A DNA stretch of 5,013 bases. Origin: CAZMMV01 sp964567475 (GTDB taxonomy: Bacteria > Bacillota > Clostridia > Tissierellales > Tissierellaceae). The stretch is from contig CAZMMV010000095.1 of assembly GCA_964567475.1 (NCBI GenBank), positions 1 to 5,013 of the forward strand. The letters are read 5' to 3'. How positions within the stretch are numbered: the first letter of the stretch is position 1; every line of letters begins with the position of its first letter. The notes beneath the pieces were generated by a model, which was not told where the DNA came from, did not search any database, and was given only the letters and a program-made list of their open reading frames with translations. This document shows, piece by piece, positions 1-5,013 of the stretch. The position numbers and the translations under genes are program-made.

Positions 1-60
1 CAAGGATATATTATATAGGATTAAAAATCAAGACCTAGGAAACTGTTGATTTTAGCTTCA

Positions 61-402
61 TTATATATAATAACTGTCATATTTAGCTGCTCTACAAATA
101 CTAAATTTGATTTCTCCAGTTATCTTATCTATAGTGTCCACTCCAATTTTATATTTATCATAGATTTTTATTATGATAATCTCTTCTTTTATAATATATG
201 TATATTGAAAATCTGTTTCACAATTAGAAACTGACCCACGATAAATTTCTTTGAAATAATCTTTTTCTATGTTATATCTATTTATATAATGATGATCTTT
301 CCCATTTTTTTCATTCTTCCCTTCAAATAATACTTGTCCATCTTTATATTCTAATATAGTTGTATATGTTCCTCTATCAGGCTTTAAATCTATAATTTTC
401 AA
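61..402 (-). CDS. Unrecognised 113-residue beta-rich protein, possibly truncated
   Basis: I do not recognise this protein and assign no function. It has no signal peptide, membrane segment or catalytic motif that I can see. Two stretches look like beta-propeller-type blades. Residues about 16-55 run from ILEYKDGQVLFEG to RYNIEKDYFKEIY, and residues about 66-101 run from FQYTYIIKEEIIIIKIYD to TIDKITGEIKF. Each has short hydrophobic strands ending in a strand-turn-strand. Two blades cannot close a propeller, so this may be the front part of a longer protein (inference). The start is TTG at 402-400, chosen because a strong Shine-Dalgarno site lies 7 nt upstream. The gene ends at TAA followed directly by TGA. 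Just before that stop is a TA repeat, and another frame stays open to position 21, so a frameshift is possible. It lies 58 nt downstream of the metallopeptidase gene on the same strand and may be the last gene of the operon or an unrelated neighbour. Confidence 0.65.
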   Translation of the reverse strand: MKIIDLKPDRGTYTTILEYKDGQVLFEGKNEKNGKDHHYINRYNIEKDYFKEIYRGSVSNCETDFQYTYIIKEEIIIIKIYDKYKIGVDTIDKITGEIKFSICRAAKYDSYYI

Positions 403-406
403 ATAT

Positions 407-416
407 CTTCCTCCCT
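407..416 (-). promoter_or_regulatory. Ribosome binding site deciding a TTG start
   Basis: The minus strand reads AGGGAGGAAG. Its GGAGG core ends 7 nt before the TTG at 402-400. This near-ideal Shine-Dalgarno site and spacing is the main reason to accept the TTG start and to treat the 113-codon frame as a translated gene. Confidence 0.75.
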
Positions 417-460
417 ATTTCCTACAATATCCTAATCTTATTTAACCTTTGATTTTCCTC

Positions 461-1177
461 CTATAGCTCCCTAACTATAACTTCATCTAATATTTTTTTC
501 TTACTCTGCCAATCCGGCATCAAAATATCAAGTAATCTATAGAAATCATTCCCATGATTTTTGTGTTTAAAATGAATCAACTCATGAAGTACAACATAAT
601 CTATACAATCTTTAGGTGCTTTTATTAAAACTCTATTTAAAATAATCTTATTTTTATTTGGATAGCAAGTTCCCCATCTAGATTTCATCTTTCTAATTCG
701 TAAAGTAGGATATTTTATATTATATGATTTTATTAAATTATACATTCTATCAATAGAATCCTTAAATATAATCTTACTTCTTTCTTTATACCAATCTTCC
801 ATTAACCTTTCCTTCTGCTCAAAATCATCTAAATCGTAGCTATATAAATGAATATAACCCCTGAAGTATTTAACATTTTCTTCCTTTGAAGAAAATATCT
901 TTAATCTATATTGTCTACCTAAATACCTAAAGGATTCTCCATTTATATATTCTTTTTCTCCATGTTCTATATCTCTAGTTTTCTTATAGTAATCTAAATT
1001 TCTATTAATCCACTTTGCCTTAGAGTATACAAAATCTTTTATATACTCTAAGGGTACATCATTATTTGCAGAAACTGAAACTTCTAGATTAGGTTTTACT
1101 CTAAGATTTATATTTTTTACATTTTTTCTTGTAAGAATAAAGTTTATTTTCTTTTTCCCATAATAAATGCTATTCAT
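461..1177 (-). CDS. YgjP/DUF45-family (COG1451) zinc metallopeptidase
   Basis: This is a predicted zinc-dependent metallopeptidase of the M48-like YgjP/DUF45 group, and 238 residues is typical for the family. The family hallmark is KSRWGTCYPNKNKIILN at residues 165-181, followed by the zinc-binding HELIH at 198-202. H198 and H202 are likely ligands and E199 the catalytic base. H208 in the following KNH is the probable third ligand. The usual PDW element follows at 221-223 near the C-terminus. The N-terminal part (about 1-165) contains the beta-rich and helical region usual in this family. I see no signal peptide or membrane segment, so it is probably cytoplasmic. The start lies 8 nt after the hsdR stop codon with its ribosome binding site overlapping that stop, so translation is probably coupled to hsdR. 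From memory, COG1451 genes are often found beside type I restriction genes. The substrate is unknown, and a role in processing or controlling the restriction complex is only inference. Confidence 0.93.
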   Translation of the reverse strand: MNSIYYGKKKINFILTRKNVKNINLRVKPNLEVSVSANNDVPLEYIKDFVYSKAKWINRNLDYYKKTRDIEHGEKEYINGESFRYLGRQYRLKIFSSKEENVKYFRGYIHLYSYDLDDFEQKERLMEDWYKERSKIIFKDSIDRMYNLIKSYNIKYPTLRIRKMKSRWGTCYPNKNKIILNRVLIKAPKDCIDYVVLHELIHFKHKNHGNDFYRLLDILMPDWQSKKKILDEVIVREL

Positions 1178-1181
1178 CCTA

Positions 1182-1187
1182 TCACCT
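1182..1187 (-). promoter_or_regulatory. Ribosome binding site of the metallopeptidase gene
   Basis: AGGTGA on the minus strand ends 4 nt before the ATG at 1177-1175 and overlaps the hsdR stop codon (TAG at 1188-1186). The overlap means ribosomes finishing hsdR are positioned at this site, consistent with translational coupling. Confidence 0.65.
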
Positions 1188-4100
1188 AAAATCTTTCATA
1201 TGCTATTTTTTTAATTTCAATAATTATTTTATCTATTTCTTCCCAATCAATATTCAATCCATGTTCTTTATAAAATTCATAGGTTAAATCCTCTATAGCT
1301 TGAGCCATATCATTATTTATATCTGGATTCTTATGCCAATCTACTTGAGTCAATTTATAAATGGCATCTTTCACATCCATAGAAAGCTTACCGAAATTGT
1401 TTTTTAATTGCTTATTATCTTGACCATATTCTTCTATATCTTCTTTTAATATATCAACCATACTTCCATAAAATGCCTTAGCAGTATTATTCTCTTTTAT
1501 TAAATCTGGATATTCCATTATATCTTCTTCCTCATAACTATCATAATGCTTATACATCTGCTCTAGATATTCTTTTTCACTAATTCTTTTATCCTTATAC
1601 TCATTTAAAGTTTTTTCTATCATCTCAGAGAACTTTCTATAATAACTAGGATCCCTGCTATATTTCTTACTAATAGAAGATGTTATCCTACTATGAATGG
1701 CATCAGCCCTGGCAGCAGGACTTCCCAGTCTTTCTATTTCTCTTCTAAATTCTGCCTTATCATTTAAATTAATTGAATGGGTAATCCTAGATACACCTTC
1801 TGCTGCAATATGTTGATCCATGAGGCCTTGCATCTGTTTTTCAAGTCCTTTCGTATCTATGGTATCTCCATATCTTAAAGATACAATTTTTCTAAGTTCA
1901 TAGAAAAATTTATAGTCCTTTTCATATTGGAATATCTCATCTTCTATAGAATTATAAACCTTTTCTAAGGTTACTGCTAAATCTAAACTATTTCTTAATT
2001 TTCTAAGATTCTCATAAAAAATATCACGAGTTTTCTTGTCTGCTAATAACAATTCATAAGCTTCACTATCCCTCTTATTTTTAATAGACTTAAACATATC
2101 TACTAAATTAGAATGGTTTCCTCTAAGCTCACCTATAACAGTTAAAGAGTCATATAAAGCACCTTTTAAATCTTTAGGATCAAAATTTTCAAGTCCAGCT
2201 CCAGAATATGTTTCCATAGCTGCATCTAACTCCGCTAACAGTCCCCTAAAATCTATTATAAGTCCTCTGTCTTTACCTTCTTCTAGTCTATTAACTCTTG
2301 CTATAGCTTGAAGCAAATTATGTTCTTTAAGTGGTTTATCTATATAAAGAACTTGAGCCTTCGGAGCATCAAAACCTGTCAATAGCTTATCCACTACAAT
2401 TAAAATATCAATATTACCCTCTACAAAATCATTTTTTATACGATTTTCATATTTATCTTCACTTCCATATCTATCCATCATCTTATTCCAAAAATAAAGT
2501 TCTTTTTTCTTTGACTCTTCTTCCTCTACTTTATCATGACCTTCCCTAGTATCTGGCGAAGATATAACTACAGATGTTTCTATATCACCTAGTTCATTGA
2601 AGTGTTCCCAGTATCTTATTGCATCAATTTTGCTACTAGTTGCCAATAAGGCATTAAATTCTGTATTCTTAAGTCTCTTCATATAATCATCATAGATTTT
2701 AAATGCAATTAACCTTATTCTTTGATCTGAGGATGCTATTTTACTAAATTGACTCCATTTTTTCATAACCTGTTCTTTTTGTTCTTCATTACAATTTCTG
2801 GTTATTATATCTAAGGTAGTATCTATAGCTTTTTGATTTACACTTTGATCCACCATTCTTCCTTCATAATAAAGAGGTAATATTGTTTTATCTCTTACAG
2901 CATCTGCAATAGTATAGACATGAATTGGCCTTATACTTCCAAACTTCATCATGGTATTTTTTTCCTTTTTCATTAAAGGTGTTCCTGTAAAACCTAAATA
3001 ACAAGCGTTTGGAAAAAGTTCTTTCATCTTGTTGTGAAACTTACCGTATTGAGTTCTATGAGATTCATCAACTAAAATAAATATATCAGAAGATGTAACT
3101 GGCTCCTTTAAATCAGCAGCAGTTACAAACTTATTTACTACAGTAGTTACAAGATCTACTCCATCATCATTTATAAGCTCTACTAAATGTCTTCCTGTAC
3201 TGGCTTTACTTGGCCTTAAGCTTGTATGCATAAAAGTTTGATAAATCTGATCATCCAAATCTACCCTATCAGTAACTACTATTACCTTAGTAGCTAAATC
3301 TCTATATATACTTGAAACATATCTAGCTAACATTACCATAGTAAGACTTTTCCCACTACCTTGAGTATGCCAAATAACTCCTGACTTTCTATTGCCATTC
3401 TCGTCTTTTTTCTCTATTCTTTCTAAAATAGCCTTAACTCCAAAATATTGTTGATATCTTGCTATCTTTTTAACATTTAAATCAAAAAGTATAAAGTACT
3501 GAATTATTTCTAAAAATCTTTCTCTGCTAAATAAAGAAACTATATCTTCATCTTGTTTGGTAATTTTTCTGTCTATGACTGCCTTCTTTAAAAGTTCATT
3601 ATGCCAATCATTATCTTCTTCTCTCCACATAGACCAAAACTTTTTAGGAGTTCCGCAACTAGCATATTTTACCTGGTTTTTATTAGTAGCCATTACAATT
3701 TGAACATATTTAAATAAATCTGGTATATAATCTGGTTTTTGATTTCTAATCATCTGACTCATAGCTTCATCTATTGATATACTAGGCCTCTTAGCTTCTA
3801 TAACAGCCATAGGAATACCATTAATAAATACTACAATATCAGGAATAATATGATTTTCATCTATGCTCTTTTTATTCTTTTCTAGTTTGTATTCTTCTGT
3901 AAAATGAAAATCATTGTTATCTATATTTTCCCAATCAATATAATTAATATTATAAGATCTCTTATTTCCATCTACGGTAAAGACTTCATATGCCTTCCCT
4001 AACATTAACATATCGTAAATTTTTTCATTAGCATTTACAAGACCTTCAATAATAGGTACATCTATATCTTTAATTGCCTTTTTTATAATTTCTTCATTAA

Positions 4101-4302
4101 ATTTATATACTTTCCCCTTATATTCGTAATCATTTAACTCCTTTAACTTCTTTTCTAATATTTTAGTTAAAATAGGAGTACTTTTACCCCTTTTAAGACC
4201 TGATATTCCATCTGGGGAAATATATGTGTAATCTAGTTTTTTCAATACTTCAATTGCTGGATATTTACTTGAATTATCTTCTCCAAATATATCTCTTTCC
4301 AT
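1186..4302 (-). CDS. hsdR: Type I restriction enzyme R subunit (HsdR), complete
   Basis: This is the motor and nuclease subunit of a type I restriction-modification complex. It translocates unmodified DNA using ATP and cuts at a distance. At 1038 residues it has the full family length, close to that of EcoR124I HsdR as I recall it. The N-terminal nuclease domain carries a PD-(D/E)xK signature: D155, E169 and K171 (IEAK), followed by a QxxxY element at Q188-Y192 as in RecB-type nucleases. The superfamily 2 helicase motor follows. It has Walker A HTQGSGKS at 312-319, VVTDR at 342-346, Walker B VDESH at 411-415, motif III GFTGTP at 437-442, motif V around DKLLTGFDAP at 638-647, and motif VI QAIARVNR at 665-672. 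The rest, from about 720, is charged and helical and probably docks to the methyltransferase core. All key residues are present, so the protein should be active. The ATG start lies 2 nt after the hsdS stop and has a strong ribosome binding site inside the end of hsdS. DESH in place of DEAH is common in HsdR. Confidence 0.98.
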   Translation of the reverse strand: MERDIFGEDNSSKYPAIEVLKKLDYTYISPDGISGLKRGKSTPILTKILEKKLKELNDYEYKGKVYKFNEEIIKKAIKDIDVPIIEGLVNANEKIYDMLMLGKAYEVFTVDGNKRSYNINYIDWENIDNNDFHFTEEYKLEKNKKSIDENHIIPDIVVFINGIPMAVIEAKRPSISIDEAMSQMIRNQKPDYIPDLFKYVQIVMATNKNQVKYASCGTPKKFWSMWREEDNDWHNELLKKAVIDRKITKQDEDIVSLFSRERFLEIIQYFILFDLNVKKIARYQQYFGVKAILERIEKKDENGNRKSGVIWHTQGSGKSLTMVMLARYVSSIYRDLATKVIVVTDRVDLDDQIYQTFMHTSLRPSKASTGRHLVELINDDGVDLVTTVVNKFVTAADLKEPVTSSDIFILVDESHRTQYGKFHNKMKELFPNACYLGFTGTPLMKKEKNTMMKFGSIRPIHVYTIADAVRDKTILPLYYEGRMVDQSVNQKAIDTTLDIITRNCNEEQKEQVMKKWSQFSKIASSDQRIRLIAFKIYDDYMKRLKNTEFNALLATSSKIDAIRYWEHFNELGDIETSVVISSPDTREGHDKVEEEESKKKELYFWNKMMDRYGSEDKYENRIKNDFVEGNIDILIVVDKLLTGFDAPKAQVLYIDKPLKEHNLLQAIARVNRLEEGKDRGLIIDFRGLLAELDAAMETYSGAGLENFDPKDLKGALYDSLTVIGELRGNHSNLVDMFKSIKNKRDSEAYELLLADKKTRDIFYENLRKLRNSLDLAVTLEKVYNSIEDEIFQYEKDYKFFYELRKIVSLRYGDTIDTKGLEKQMQGLMDQHIAAEGVSRITHSINLNDKAEFRREIERLGSPAARADAIHSRITSSISKKYSRDPSYYRKFSEMIEKTLNEYKDKRISEKEYLEQMYKHYDSYEEEDIMEYPDLIKENNTAKAFYGSMVDILKEDIEEYGQDNKQLKNNFGKLSMDVKDAIYKLTQVDWHKNPDINNDMAQAIEDLTYEFYKEHGLNIDWEEIDKIIIEIKKIAYERF

Positions 4303-4304
4303 AT

Positions 4305-5013
4305 TTATACCTCCTGAACTCTTACAATTCCAGTTAATAATAGTTGCATAAGTCCTTTTTTCTCTTCTTTTTTATTAGTTAGAAGTTTCTTTAGTAGTAC
4401 AATTTCTTTGTCAGCTGTTGAAAGAATTTCTGCTATGGCTTTTTGCTCTGGAAGTGGGGGGAGATTTAATAACAGATTGTTTAAATCTGAGCTATTTATA
4501 GATTCAAAGGTGCTACCTTGAGAGTATCTTTTCAACTTATCATTATTACTTAACAAGTAATAATACAAAAACTTATTCCCTTCTATAGAGCATACTCCTC
4601 TACCTATACAAGCCTTGTGCTTAGATATTACTAAATTCCCAACCGGTGCTCTTACAGACATTATTATATCTCCAATTTCACAAACTTTTGTTATTTCAGA
4701 AGTGTATATTTTTGGATTTGTGTATCCTAATTTCATGTCTGCATTTCCTTGAATTAATGGCAGTCCAATTTTTTGGTTATTATAGTTTTCAGATTTAGGA
4801 GATTGTCCCATAATTATTTGACTTATCCTCCCCAACTTAACCTCTTTCCATTCCCTATTAAATCCTGGTAATCTAGTTTCCCCTGTTAATAGTTCTTGCA
4901 TAAGTCCCTTTTTCTGCATTTCCTTTTCTTTTATAAGTTTTTCTATATTTTCTATTGCTTTATCCCATGTAGATAGTATATCTGCTATCTTTTCCTGTTC
5001 TTGTAGGGGGGGA
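4305..5013 (-). CDS. hsdS: Type I restriction specificity subunit (HsdS), C-terminal part, cut by window edge
   Basis: This subunit recognises the two halves of the DNA target and holds HsdM and HsdR on it. The window contains 235 codons, and the frame is open to the right edge, so the start and most of the first target-recognition domain (TRD) lie outside. HsdS proteins usually have about 400 residues. In order, the visible part holds: the last residues of TRD1 (PPLQEQ), the central conserved helix (KIADILSTWDKAI to GLMQELLTG), and TRD2, which opens with LPGFNREWKEVKLG and covers about 140 residues. TRD2 closes with LPPLPEQ, followed by the C-terminal conserved helix ending GLMQLLLTG near the terminus. 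The ATG at 4919-4917 lies inside the conserved helix and is not the true start. The stop at 4307-4305 is 2 nt from hsdR. The sequence specificity cannot be read from this. hsdM is expected further right. Confidence 0.96.
   Translation of the reverse strand, partial: PPLQEQEKIADILSTWDKAIENIEKLIKEKEMQKKGLMQELLTGETRLPGFNREWKEVKLGRISQIIMGQSPKSENYNNQKIGLPLIQGNADMKLGYTNPKIYTSEITKVCEIGDIIMSVRAPVGNLVISKHKACIGRGVCSIEGNKFLYYYLLSNNDKLKRYSQGSTFESINSSDLNNLLLNLPPLPEQKAIAEILSTADKEIVLLKKLLTNKKEEKKGLMQLLLTGIVRVQEV
4309..4315 (-). promoter_or_regulatory. Ribosome binding site of hsdR inside the hsdS 3' end
   Basis: AGGAGGT on the minus strand lies 6 nt before the hsdR ATG and is built into the last codons of hsdS, which encode the C-terminal residues QEV. 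It is a near-perfect Shine-Dalgarno site. It fixes the hsdR start and implies that hsdS and hsdR are read from one mRNA. Confidence 0.85.
4329..4460 (-). repeat. hsdS conserved-region direct repeat, copy 2 (C-terminal)
   Basis: These 44 codons run from PPLPEQ to GLMQLLLTG. They align without gaps to the 44 codons at 4881-5012, with 27 of 44 residues identical by my count. The best-conserved DNA is 4329-4361, where 27 of 33 bases match copy 1, including a 12-base identical run. The repeat reflects the two half-subunits of HsdS, each made of one TRD plus one conserved helix. Confidence 0.85.
4881..5012 (-). repeat. hsdS conserved-region direct repeat, copy 1 (central)
   Basis: These 44 codons run from PPLQEQ to GLMQELLTG. 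They are the central spacer helix between TRD1 and TRD2 and the partner of the copy at 4329-4460. The two copies are 552 bp apart in the same orientation, an exact multiple of three, so recombination between them would keep the reading frame. Confidence 0.85.
5006..5012 (-). repeat. C7 homopolymer tract within hsdS
   Basis: Seven consecutive C on the coding strand (G on the plus strand) encode the Pro-Pro of the PPLQEQ motif. A shorter C6 run sits at the matching place in the second half of the gene, 4456-4461. In such A+T-rich sequence a G/C run of seven is conspicuous and is a possible slippage site. The base at 5013 shows that the tract ends inside the window. Confidence 0.7.

Noticed and set aside
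1..60. Further gene or terminator at the left edge
   Set aside because: The stretch is A+T-rich with stops in several frames and no evident hairpin. The only coherent reading is the short continuation discussed for the 113-codon gene.
46..234. Plus-strand 62-codon open frame
   Set aside because: It is antisense to the 113-codon minus-strand gene, has no convincing ribosome binding site, and encodes a low-complexity Phe/Ile/Tyr-rich product expected from reading A+T-rich coding DNA backwards.
403..460. Terminator or promoter between the peptidase gene and the 113-codon gene
   Set aside because: I found no stable GC stem followed by a T run and no clear -35/-10 pair on the minus strand. Only the ribosome binding site is supported.
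2331..2549. Plus-strand 72-codon open frame
   Set aside because: It lies wholly antisense inside hsdR over the helicase motif V-VI region, whose conservation explains the sequence. The product resembles no known protein.
3058..3072. DESH instead of DEAH/DEAD in the HsdR Walker B motif
   Set aside because: DESHRTQYG-type sequences are common among HsdR proteins and the catalytic Asp and Glu are present, so it is not a defect.
4305..4919. A complete 204-residue protein starting at the ATG at 4919
   Set aside because: The same frame stays open upstream to the window edge and encodes the conserved PPLQEQEKIADILSTWDKAI segment. The ATG lies inside the central helix and has no properly spaced ribosome binding site, so this is an internal Met of hsdS.

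Overview
The window is strongly A+T-rich. Every convincing gene lies on the minus strand, with purine-rich Shine-Dalgarno sites (AGGAGGT, AGGTGA, AGGGAGGAAG). Codon choice is A/T-ending, and Lys, Ile, Asn and Glu are abundant. This points to a low-GC Firmicute, most likely a Clostridium or close relative. That is inferred from composition and protein style, not from a database match.

In transcription order (right to left) the layout is as follows. (1) The C-terminal 235 codons of hsdS, the DNA-specificity subunit of a type I restriction-modification system. They are cut by the right window edge inside the end of the first target-recognition domain. (2) A complete 1038-residue hsdR, the translocase/endonuclease subunit, starting 2 nt after the hsdS stop codon. 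(3) A 238-residue YgjP/DUF45-type (COG1451) zinc metallopeptidase, starting 8 nt after hsdR. (4) After a 58-nt gap, a 113-codon unrecognised protein with a TTG start and a strong ribosome binding site. It looks like a fragment of a beta-rich repeat protein. Positions 1-60 hold no gene I can support.

HsdS selects the DNA site. With the methyltransferase HsdM it protects host DNA, and with HsdR it cuts unmodified DNA after ATP-driven translocation. hsdM is not in the window and is expected further right, beyond the missing part of hsdS, which would give M-S-R order. The tight spacing suggests that hsdS, hsdR and the metallopeptidase share one mRNA and are translationally coupled.

I see no wholly new system. 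The points most worth following up are the peptidase coupled to hsdR and a C7 tract in hsdS where a one-base slip in either direction would stop translation in the central conserved region. Next come the long direct half-subunit repeats of hsdS and a possible TA-repeat frameshift at the end of the small downstream gene.
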